Positions 57,640 through 64,000 of a DNA stretch of 64,000 nucleotides are shown here, one piece after another. The stretch is from Blattabacterium sp. (Cryptocercus kyebangensis) (GTDB taxonomy: Bacteria; Bacteroidota; Bacteroidia; Flavobacteriales; Blattabacteriaceae): contig NZ_CP029820.1 in the NCBI RefSeq assembly GCF_003226855.1, positions 545,501-609,500 on the forward strand, in the 5' to 3' direction. The notes beneath the pieces are model-generated. The model was not told the origin of the DNA. It worked only from the letters and a program-made list of their open reading frames with translations, and ran no database searches. The translations under genes and the position numbers were made by a program. Positions within the stretch are counted from its first letter, which is position 1; each line of letters opens with the position of its first letter.

Positions 57640-58632
57640 CTATTGAAAATGCTGATTTATTATATTTTTTTGCATTTCATTTATAATATTTTTTTTCCCT
57701 TTTAAAAATTCTTTTACGGAATCTCTTCCTTGACCTAATTTCATATCTCCATAATTAAACCAAGATCCATTTTTTTGAATAATTCCCAAATCAACTCCTA
57801 TATCAAGAATTTCTCCTATTTTTGAAATACCTTCTCCGTACATAATATCAAATTCAGCAGTTTTGAAAGGAGGAGAAAGTTTATTTTTTACCACTTTTAC
57901 TTTTGTTCTATTTCCTAAAATATTTTCTCCGTTTTTAATTTGATTTCCTTTCCGAATATCCAATCGTATAGAAGAATAAAATTTTAAGGCATTACCTCCG
58001 GTAGTTACTTCTGGATTCCCATAAACCCCAATTTTTTCTCTTAATTGATTAATAAATATAAGTATACTCTTAGATTTACCTATGCTAGAAGTTAGCTTTC
58101 TCAAAGCTTGAGACATCAGTCTTGCTTGTAGTCCTATTTTGGATTCTCCCATTTCTCCTTCAATTTCACTTTTCGGAGTTAAAGCTGCTACTGAATCTAC
58201 TACTATCATATCCATAATCCCTGATCTGATTAAATTATCCACTATTTCAAGTGCTTGTTCTCCATTATCTGGTTGAGAAATGATTAATTCTTTTATATCC
58301 ACACCAATCTTTTTAGCATAAACACAGTCAAAAGCATGTTCTGCATCAATAAATCCTGCAAATCCACCTATTTTTTGTGATTGACTAATAGCATGTAATG
58401 CTAAAGTAGTTTTTCCAGAAGATTCTGGTCCAAATATTTCTATAATACGACCTTTAGGAAATCCTTTTATCCCTAATGCTATATCTAAACTAAGAGATCC
58501 AGAAGAAATTATTTCTAAATTTTCTATACGTGAATCTCCCATGCGCATTACTGTACCTTTTCCATATATTTTATCCATTTTATCTAATACAAGTCTTAGG
58601 GATTTTTTTTTTTGTTCAAATTTTTCGTTCAT
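57640..58632 (-). CDS. recA: recombinase RecA
   Basis: RecA drives strand exchange and homologous repair. Walker A, GPESSGKT, is at residues 68-75; Walker B is [12 protein letters not shown]; the DNA-binding loops follow, with [20 protein letters not shown] and [20 protein letters not shown]. At 330 residues it is slightly short, lacking the acidic C-terminal tail that limits activity in E. coli. Keeping recA alongside mutL is notable, since many reduced symbionts lose both. It is 54 bp downstream of the transglycosylase gene. Confidence 0.97.
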   Translation of the reverse strand: MNEKFEQKKKSLRLVLDKMDKIYGKGTVMRMGDSRIENLEIISSGSLSLDIALGIKGFPKGRIIEIFGPESSGKTTLALHAISQSQKIGGFAGFIDAEHAFDCVYAKKIGVDIKELIISQPDNGEQALEIVDNLIRSGIMDMIVVDSVAALTPKSEIEGEMGESKIGLQARLMSQALRKLTSSIGKSKSILIFINQLREKIGVYGNPEVTTGGNALKFYSSIRLDIRKGNQIKNGENILGNRTKVKVVKNKLSPPFKTAEFDIMYGEGISKIGEILDIGVDLGIIQKNGSWFNYGDMKLGQGRDSVKEFLKGKKNIINEMQKNIINQHFQ

Positions 58633-58686
58633 AATCTTGTAAATAAAATGGTATCTGATAGTAGAAATTCATCCATTCATCATCAA

Positions 58687-59796
58687 TTAATTATTATTTT
58701 TTTTTTTTCTCAAAAAGTCTTCCTTCTCTTTCTCTTTTAAAAGAGAAATTTTTCCTTTTGGTAATCTTAAAAAATATTTATTTCCATCTTCAGGAGTAAT
58801 AATATCTACAAGATATTGTGGATTTAAAAACATTAAATCTTTATAGGAAATATTTAATTCGGATGCAAAAAACCTCAAAGATATTTTTTCTTTTATTGGA
58901 ACTAATACGGTATCATTATATCTAATACAAAAATGGGAACATGGGGGTAGTTGTTGTATGTTATGTTCTTTGTAATAATTCATTACATAATTAATAGCAA
59001 TGAATTTTGGAATATAATTTTTGGTTTCTTTCGGGAAAAAATCCCATAAACTCCAAAAATCTTTTTTATTATGAAGCCGTATTATTTTATCTATTGTACT
59101 TGGTCCAGCGTTATAGGCCGCTAGAACCAATTCCCAATTTCCTATTTTATTATATAAATATTTAAAATATCGACAAGCCGCTTCTGTAGATTTCATTGGA
59201 TCATTTCTTTCATCATAAATATTATTGATATGGAGATTGTATATTTTTCCAGTTTCAGGCATAAATTGCCAAATTCCTTGAGCTCCAGATTTAGATGTAA
59301 TGGTAGAATTTAGATTAGATTCTATGATAGCAATATATTTTAATTCTTTTGGTATACGATATTTTTCTAATTTTTCCTCAAACATAGGAAAATAAAAATT
59401 AGATAATGAAATAACTTTTCCTATATATTTTCCCATACGAAGATAGCTTTCTACAGATGCATGTATTATGGTATTATATTTAAGTATTTTTATTTGAGAT
59501 TTTTGATTTAGATTATTTATTCTAGATCTTAATTCATTTGCATCTATATTTGTAATAATAAGAGTTTTTTTATGTGGTAAGGAATTTCTTCTTCCAAAGA
59601 AATATTTTTTTTTGATTCCGAATATTTTTTTCCATAAATTATCTATATATATATGATTTATATCAAATTTTTGAATAGGTAGGCTTTTATTATAATTTAT
59701 TTTCCTTTTCTGTTCAACAAATGATTTTGATACTGATTGTATAATCAGGCTTTTGAATATGAGCATAAAAAACATAATATTTCTTATCTTTTTCAT
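58687..59796 (-). CDS. MltD-like lytic transglycosylase
   Basis: An exported murein transglycosylase of 369 residues. A signal sequence is at residues 4-22. The SLT domain (about residues 140-270) has the catalytic Glu in IAIIESNLNSTITSKSGAQG, followed by IWQFMPETGKIYNL and ELVLAAYNAGPSTIDKI. The C-terminal part has one LysM-like unit (ASELNISYKDLMFLNPQYL). Its retention implies a peptidoglycan wall, in line with dapB. It lies between tatA and recA. Confidence 0.92.
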   Translation of the reverse strand: MKKIRNIMFFMLIFKSLIIQSVSKSFVEQKRKINYNKSLPIQKFDINHIYIDNLWKKIFGIKKKYFFGRRNSLPHKKTLIITNIDANELRSRINNLNQKSQIKILKYNTIIHASVESYLRMGKYIGKVISLSNFYFPMFEEKLEKYRIPKELKYIAIIESNLNSTITSKSGAQGIWQFMPETGKIYNLHINNIYDERNDPMKSTEAACRYFKYLYNKIGNWELVLAAYNAGPSTIDKIIRLHNKKDFWSLWDFFPKETKNYIPKFIAINYVMNYYKEHNIQQLPPCSHFCIRYNDTVLVPIKEKISLRFFASELNISYKDLMFLNPQYLVDIITPEDGNKYFLRLPKGKISLLKEKEKEDFLRKKKNNN

Positions 59797-59855
59797 TCAT
59801 TAATTATTAGTTAAAAAAAAGTGCTAATAAAAAAAACAGAAAATGAAAGAAATTT

Positions 59856-60044
59856 CTATTCTTCTTCTGCGGAATTTTCCTTTTCAGAAGCTTTTTTGAA
59901 CTCTTTTAATCCTGTCCCCAATCCTCTCATTAATTCTGGTATCTTTTTACCACCGAAAAGTAATAGTGCAAGTATAACAATAACCACAATTTCCGTGGTT
60001 CCAAATGTTCCAAGTAACATAAAAAAAATAAAAAATAAATCCAT
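59856..60044 (-). CDS. tatA: twin-arginine translocase subunit TatA
   Basis: A 62-residue protein with one N-terminal membrane helix ([18 protein letters not shown]), the hinge [11 protein letters not shown], an amphipathic helix ([12 protein letters not shown]) and an acidic tail. This is the standard TatA architecture. The Tat path would export folded ActB, which has a twin-arginine signal. tatC is not in the window. A TAnnTTTG box lies 17 bases upstream of the ATG. Confidence 0.93.
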   Translation of the reverse strand: MDLFFIFFMLLGTFGTTEIVVIVILALLLFGGKKIPELMRGLGTGLKEFKKASEKENSAEEE

Positions 60045-60061
60045 TGAATGGAAATTTTACT

Positions 60062-60069
60062 CAAATATA
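60062..60069 (-). promoter_or_regulatory. putative -7 promoter box (TATATTTG) of tatA
   Basis: On the minus strand TATATTTG matches TAnnTTTG and ends 17 bases before the tatA ATG, at the near end of the range seen in this window. It lies in the 140-bp gap after the nucleotidyltransferase gene. Confidence 0.4.
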
Positions 60070-60156
60070 AAAAAAATTATGAATTTTTCATTTAATATGA
60101 AGGTTTTACTTTAAAGCCTTTTTTTTAATTTAAATTTTTTAAGTTAATTATATTGG

Positions 60157-60188
60157 TTAGTTTTTTATTTATATAAATAAAAAACTAA
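60157..60188. repeat. 32-bp perfect AT-rich palindrome at the end of the nucleotidyltransferase gene
   Basis: TTAGTTTTTTATTTAT and its exact reverse complement abut at 60172/60173. It overlaps the stop codon of the nucleotidyltransferase gene and so marks its 3' end. It may stop transcription before tatA, or form a stabilising 3' hairpin. Confidence 0.8.
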
Positions 60189-61207
60189 AAATTTAAAATA
60201 GAATGATCTCCTAAATTTACTTCTTTTGCCATTTCTATATAAGAAGTATAACTTCCAATCATAGAATTGTAAATATTCACATGTTGTATTTTTGTATAAT
60301 CTTGTATTAAAGATTTTTTTATGTTACTGTTCTTTATTTTTGTGAATTTTCCTATTGAAACATAAGGACCAATAATACTATTTTCAATAGTTGTATTCTC
60401 TCCTATAAAACAAGGTCTTATAATTAAACTATTTTTTATCATCGTTTTTTCATGAATTAATTCTAATTTTTTGGATTCAATGGATAATATTTTTGAATTA
60501 GAGGAAATAGTTCTTTTTTTATTTCCAAAATCCATCCATATCTGAACTTGTTGACTAGTAAATCTAATTCCTTTTTTTCTCATATTTTCTAATGCAGAAG
60601 TCAATTGATATTCTTTCTCATTTTTAATATTATGGTCTAGGATATATTGTAATTCTTTTTTCAATAGAGAACTATTTTTAAAATAATAAAGACCAATAAT
60701 AGCCAAATTAGATACGTTACTTTTTGGCTTTTCTATAAAACGAGTAATTAATCCTGATGGTTCACTTTCTACAATTCCAAATAAATTAGGATTTCTAACC
60801 TGTTTTGTCCATATAATATTCTCTATTTTTGTATTTTTTATAATTTCAAAATCATCATTGTAAAATAAAGTATCGGAAAAAGCAATAATTATGGGGCCTA
60901 TTAAAGAATTTTTTGCTTTAAGAAGAGCATCAGCAGTTCCTAATGGTTTTTCCTGATAGTATATTACAATTTTGTGAAATCCTATATCATTAGATATTTT
61001 TATTAATTGTTTTTCTATTTTTTTCCCTACTTTTCCTATAATAAAAACTATTTCTTTTATTGAGAGAATTTCAATAGATTTAAATAAGTTTTCCAACAAT
61101 CTTTTCAAGATCGGTTTTCCTACGATTGAAATCAAAGGTTTAGGAGTTCTTAGAGTGTGTGGCCGAAGACGTGATCCTTCTCCGGCCATAGGAATTATGA
61201 TTTTCAT
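60185..61207 (-). CDS. sugar-1-phosphate nucleotidyltransferase (GlmU/RmlA-like)
   Basis: The N-terminal nucleotidyltransferase domain begins IIIPMAGEGSRLRPHTLRTP, with PKPLISIVGKPILKRL and the sugar-site motif YQEKPLGTADALL. After about residue 245 comes a left-handed β-helix (FIGENTTIENSIIGPYVSIG). At 340 residues the helix is shorter than in GlmU. It may activate a hexosamine or other sugar for the envelope. The frame extends to a TTG at 61237, but the ATG at 61207 gives the normal N-terminus. It follows dut and the flippase in one run. Confidence 0.88.
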   Translation of the reverse strand: MKIIIPMAGEGSRLRPHTLRTPKPLISIVGKPILKRLLENLFKSIEILSIKEIVFIIGKVGKKIEKQLIKISNDIGFHKIVIYYQEKPLGTADALLKAKNSLIGPIIIAFSDTLFYNDDFEIIKNTKIENIIWTKQVRNPNLFGIVESEPSGLITRFIEKPKSNVSNLAIIGLYYFKNSSLLKKELQYILDHNIKNEKEYQLTSALENMRKKGIRFTSQQVQIWMDFGNKKRTISSNSKILSIESKKLELIHEKTMIKNSLIIRPCFIGENTTIENSIIGPYVSIGKFTKIKNSNIKKSLIQDYTKIQHVNIYNSMIGSYTSYIEMAKEVNLGDHSILNF

Positions 61208-61239
61208 ACATTGAAATAGATTAAGTTTAATCCACAATT

Positions 61240-61647
61240 TTATATTCCGGTACTTCCAAAACTATTATTTCCTCTTTTACTTTTATTTAAAATGGAACAT
61301 TTTTTCCATTTTATTTCTATTTCTGGATAAACATCCATAATTGCAATTTTTTCGTTAGGTTGAATTAAAATATTCTTTAAAGAAATATTTATTATAATTA
61401 CTTTTAATTCCTTATAATATTGGTTATCCCCTTTTTCTATTTCTTTTTTTTTATCCGAAATATGGATAATACAAATTGTTCCAGTATCAATAAATTTTTT
61501 TTTTATAAAAAAATCTTTTTTAATATTTTTAGAAAATTTTAAATAAAAACCTGTTGAAATTAACTTTCTTTCCAAAAAAATTATGAAAATTGGTTTTTGA
61601 ATATTTGCTTTTAAAATGAATGTTGATGGATAACTTTTTTTATGCAA
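61240..61647 (-). CDS. dut: dUTPase-like protein with degenerate active site
   Basis: Dut hydrolyses dUTP. The trimeric dUTPase pattern is recognisable at the ends: FLERKLISTGFYLKF near residue 28, LIQPNEKIAIMDVYPEIE as motif 4, and RGNNSFGSTGI as motif 5. Motif 1 lacks its Asp (STFILKAN where AGMDLRAN is usual). Motif 2, with the PRSG loop, is missing. Motif 3 reads KGDNQYYKEL instead of DxDYRGE, so the catalytic Asp is replaced by Gln. The frame is intact at 135 residues. It is either a non-catalytic survivor or a gene in early decay. Confidence 0.8.
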   Translation of the reverse strand: MHKKSYPSTFILKANIQKPIFIIFLERKLISTGFYLKFSKNIKKDFFIKKKFIDTGTICIIHISDKKKEIEKGDNQYYKELKVIIINISLKNILIQPNEKIAIMDVYPEIEIKWKKCSILNKSKRGNNSFGSTGI

Positions 61648-61671
61648 AATATTCCTTTTTTTTTTATTTTT

Positions 61672-63141
61672 CTATTTTAGTTTAGAAAAAAAATTATTTT
61701 TTTCGAATAAAAAAACAATAATTATATATAAAAATTGTAAAAAAAAGTGAATTTCTATCCTATTTTTATGATTAATTATATATGAAACTAGGAAAAAAGC
61801 AAATAATAAATGAAGGATAATATTCCACGTTTTTTTATAGAATTTAAGAAAATTTTTTTTACCCCAAAAATATAGAACTAATACCATACTTCCATAAGAA
61901 GTTATAGTTCCCCAAGCAGGTATCATAAAACTGCTATTAGGAATTAATATAAATGCTATATTGAATAAAATTGTAATAAAAACACCTATTAAGGATATAT
62001 AAGTTCCAATAATAGGTTTATCTATAATTTTATAAAAAATGGATAAATTTGTATAGATTCCTAAAAATAAATTTCCCATCATTACTATTGGAATAATAGA
62101 TATTGCAATATGATATTTTTTATCGATTAAAAAATCTATGAGAATGGAAATATTCCCACATATTAATACGTAAAATATTAAACCAAGTATAATAAATATA
62201 TAAATAATCTCTTCGTAATAATATTTTGCATCAGCATCTTCAGATTTTTTAAAAAAAAAAGGTTCAATTCCTAATCTAAATGCACGAATGTATAAACTCA
62301 TAAAAGATGCGATTTTATAACAAGCGGAATAAGCCCCGTTTATTTCATCGGAAAGCCATCTTTTAATTAATATTTTATCAAGATTTTCATTAATAGAAAA
62401 AGCCATAGTTCCAAGCATAATAGGAATTCCATAATTTAACATTTCTTTAGCTAGAATTTTATTAAACTTTTTTATGGTTACTTTCCTTAAAAGAATAGGA
62501 ATAATTAAAATAAAATTGCTTAAAGAAGCAATCATATTTGCAAAAAATATATATCCTATTTTATCTGTAAAAGAATTAATCCATTCAAAAATGTAAGAAT
62601 AGGATTCTGGGATAAAAGGTGTTTGTTTTAATGGTGTATAAAAAGAAAACATATATATTATAAAAATAGATTGTACTAATATGTTTATAACATTTATAGT
62701 AGTATATCTTAAAGCCATTTCATGAGCACGAATCCAAGCCATAGGTAGAATGCAAATAGTATCAAAAAATATAATTATAAAAAACATGAAAAAATATTCT
62801 GGATGATTTTTATATCCAGCAATAGAAACTAAGTATTTTATTGAATTTATAGAAAATATTAAAAATAAAGATGTTATAAAAAATTGTATAATAACTATTG
62901 TTGAAAAAATAACTTCCTTGTTGTGATTTTTTTTAGATAAAAATCTAAAATAAGTATTTTCTAATCCAAAAGAAAGGAACCCTATAACTAAAAAGGATAA
63001 CGCATACATATCTGTATAAAGAGAAAACTCTTCTCTTTTTAAAGATTTAGTAAAAAATTTTAGAAAAGCATAATTAATAATCTTTGGGAAAAGGAATCCT
63101 ATAGAATAGATTATGGTTTGAATCAATAATTTTTTGTACAC
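61672..63141 (-). CDS. oligosaccharide/lipopolysaccharide flippase (Wzx-like)
   Basis: A 489-residue protein with about 12-14 membrane helices, of the MVF/polysaccharide transporter superfamily. A typical start is MYKKLLIQTIIYSIGFLFPK, and FRLGIEPFFFKKSEDADAKY matches a conserved loop. It probably moves a lipid-linked sugar across the inner membrane. The start is GTG at 63141, with a TAnnTTTG box 19 bases upstream. The order flippase-dut-nucleotidyltransferase is common in flavobacteria. Substrate is unknown. Confidence 0.88.
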   Translation of the reverse strand: MYKKLLIQTIIYSIGFLFPKIINYAFLKFFTKSLKREEFSLYTDMYALSFLVIGFLSFGLENTYFRFLSKKNHNKEVIFSTIVIIQFFITSLFLIFSINSIKYLVSIAGYKNHPEYFFMFFIIIFFDTICILPMAWIRAHEMALRYTTINVINILVQSIFIIYMFSFYTPLKQTPFIPESYSYIFEWINSFTDKIGYIFFANMIASLSNFILIIPILLRKVTIKKFNKILAKEMLNYGIPIMLGTMAFSINENLDKILIKRWLSDEINGAYSACYKIASFMSLYIRAFRLGIEPFFFKKSEDADAKYYYEEIIYIFIILGLIFYVLICGNISILIDFLIDKKYHIAISIIPIVMMGNLFLGIYTNLSIFYKIIDKPIIGTYISLIGVFITILFNIAFILIPNSSFMIPAWGTITSYGSMVLVLYFWGKKNFLKFYKKTWNIILHLLFAFFLVSYIINHKNRIEIHFFLQFLYIIIVFLFEKNNFFSKLK

Positions 63142-63160
63142 AAATTCAAAACTTTTTTAT

Positions 63161-63168
63161 CAAAATTA
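63161..63168 (-). promoter_or_regulatory. putative -7 promoter box (TAATTTTG) of the flippase operon
   Basis: On the minus strand TAATTTTG matches TAnnTTTG and ends 19 bases before the GTG start of the flippase gene. It lies in the 131-bp gap shared with clpP. Confidence 0.4.
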
Positions 63169-63230
63169 AAGGACTTTCTAAGTTCTGCATTATTTTTTTT
63201 AATATATGGATAGATAATAGTAATTATGAT

Positions 63231-63238
63231 TAAATTTG
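63231..63238 (+). promoter_or_regulatory. putative -7 promoter box (TAAATTTG) of clpP
   Basis: TAAATTTG on the plus strand matches TAnnTTTG and ends 34 bases before the clpP ATG. It is back to back with the flippase box in the same divergent gap. Confidence 0.5.
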
Positions 63239-63272
63239 ATAAAATATTATCCATATATATAAGTAAATAAAA

Positions 63273-63950
63273 ATGAATTATCATAAAAAAAATTCTGAAG
63301 AATTTGTGAGATTTGCTGTAAAAGATCAAAGGATAAATAGTTTATTTATAGATCAATATATTAAAATGATGACTCCTTATATTGTTGAAGAACGTAAATT
63401 AAATGTAGCTCAAATGGATGTTTTTTCTCGTTTAATGATGGATCGTGTGATTTTTTTAGGAACTCCTATAGAAGATCAAATAGCTAATATAGTTCAGGCA
63501 CAATTGTTATTTTTGCAATCGGTAGATACATCAAAAGATATACAAATCTATATTAACTCACCTGGAGGTGATGTTCATGCTGGATTAGGAATATATGATA
63601 CAATGCAGATTATTGAACCAGATGTAGCTACTATTTGTACAGGAGTAGCTGCTTCTATGGCCGCTGTTTTACTTTGTTCTGGAGTTAAAAATAAAAGATC
63701 TGGATTGAAACATTCTAGAATTATGATTCATCAACCTATAGGAGGGACCCATGGACAAGCTTCAGATATTGAAATTACCGTTCGTGAAATTTTGAAATTA
63801 AAAAGGGAACTTTATGATATTATCTCCATACATTCAGGATCTCCAATTGAAAAAATTGAAAAAGATTCAGATAGAGATTATTGGATGACTTCTGAAGAAG
63901 CTAAAGAATATGGGATGATCGACGAAGTACTAAAATCTAAAAAAATATAA
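63273..63950 (+). CDS. clpP: ATP-dependent Clp protease proteolytic subunit
   Basis: ClpP is the serine-protease barrel that degrades proteins fed by ClpC or ClpX. The triad is complete: Ser128 in TGVAASMAAVL, His153 in RIMIHQPIGG, and Asp202 in SDRDYWMTSEEA. The spacings (25 and 74) equal those of E. coli ClpP. At 225 residues it has an N-terminal extension of about 30 residues, probably a propeptide. The ATG at 63273 is the first in frame after the promoter box. ClpC, encoded at 38923-41034, is its likely partner. Confidence 0.96.
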   Translation: MNYHKKNSEEFVRFAVKDQRINSLFIDQYIKMMTPYIVEERKLNVAQMDVFSRLMMDRVIFLGTPIEDQIANIVQAQLLFLQSVDTSKDIQIYINSPGGDVHAGLGIYDTMQIIEPDVATICTGVAASMAAVLLCSGVKNKRSGLKHSRIMIHQPIGGTHGQASDIEITVREILKLKRELYDIISIHSGSPIEKIEKDSDRDYWMTSEEAKEYGMIDEVLKSKKI

Positions 63951-63958
63951 TAAAAAAA

Positions 63959-64000
63959 TGATCACGACAGGATTCGAACCTGTGACCTACTGCTTAGAAG
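63959..64000 (-). tRNA. tRNA-Arg (anticodon UCU), 3' part only
   Basis: On the minus strand the sequence runs from the anticodon loop CTTCTAA (anticodon TCT) through GCAGT, the variable AGGTC, the T arm ACAGG-TTCGAAT-CCTGT, and CGTGATC with discriminator A at 63959. The 5' half is beyond the window end. CCA is not encoded. It converges with clpP, 8 bp away. Confidence 0.9.

Noticed and set aside
63123-63329. A 68-codon minus-strand frame between the flippase and clpP
   Set aside because: It covers the divergent promoter gap and the start of clpP; its sequence shows no protein-like conservation.

Overview
The window is very AT-rich bacterial DNA packed with genes. Gene content and protein signatures point to the Flavobacteriia (Bacteroidota): a six-gene alternative complex III, atpBEFHAG without atpDC, a ResB-ResC fusion, a ClpC with a UVR motif, a signal peptidase with an extra N-terminal membrane region, and the order TPR protein-ribH-mutL-rhomboid-lepB-dapB. 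Short spacers, few paralogues, A/T-only homopolymers and several decaying genes indicate a reduced, host-restricted genome. The best fit is a Blattabacterium-type cockroach endosymbiont. This is an inference from gene content; no 16S rRNA gene is present to confirm it.

Layout. 1-4179 (+): end of a CNNM/CorC (GldE-like) gene, a TPR protein, ribH, mutL and a rhomboid protease. 4191-6425 (-): lepB and dapB. 6426-8340 is a decay zone: a short-chain dehydrogenase pseudogene, tRNA-Leu(GAG), about 380 bp of eroded DNA, and an ilvD pseudogene. 8341-20552 (-): mnmA, dnaJ, grpE, trpS, the ATP synthase operon, cysS, folE, nadE. 20603-25387 (+): tsaB, hemC, a TrkH/TrkA potassium system, and hemD split by a frameshift. 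25527-33701 (-): alternative complex III. 33841-38275 (+): an M16 peptidase pair, a SufT-like protein, an SPFH protein, a DUF3127 protein. 38278-43787 (-): nth, clpC, dnaX, sucC. 43891-45803 (+): lolD-like ATPase split by a frameshift, an esterase, a small TPR protein. 45953-63141 (-): sucB, sucA, alaS, a PlsC-type acyltransferase, the cytochrome c maturation fusion, an MBL hydrolase, recA, a lytic transglycosylase, tatA, a nucleotidyltransferase, a degenerate dut, a flippase. 63273-63950 (+): clpP, followed by a tRNA-Arg(UCU) cut by the window end.

How the genes fit together. Aerobic energy metabolism dominates. The 2-oxoglutarate dehydrogenase E1/E2 and succinyl-CoA synthetase feed the respiratory chain, alternative complex III passes electrons from quinol to a terminal oxidase encoded elsewhere, and F1Fo ATP synthase uses the gradient. 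Heme synthesis (hemC, hemD), cytochrome c assembly (ResB-ResC) and Tat export (tatA) support the multiheme subunits. Decay is visible in branched-chain amino acid synthesis (ilvD), in an SDR oxidoreductase, and at the motif level in dut and dnaX.

Regulation. A TAnnTTTG box, the Bacteroidota -7 consensus, lies 18-38 nt upstream of nine genes or operons, with a weaker tenth example. In two cases (trpS, sucA) the box overlaps an apparent TTG start, which makes a downstream ATG the likelier start. I found no CRISPR array, insertion sequence, prophage or clearly novel multi-gene system. The most interesting items are the two one-base deletions in poly(A) tracts (hemD, lolD), the pseudogenes, the degenerate DnaX and dUTPase, the ClpC without its N-domain, and a 38-bp perfect palindrome in front of clpC.
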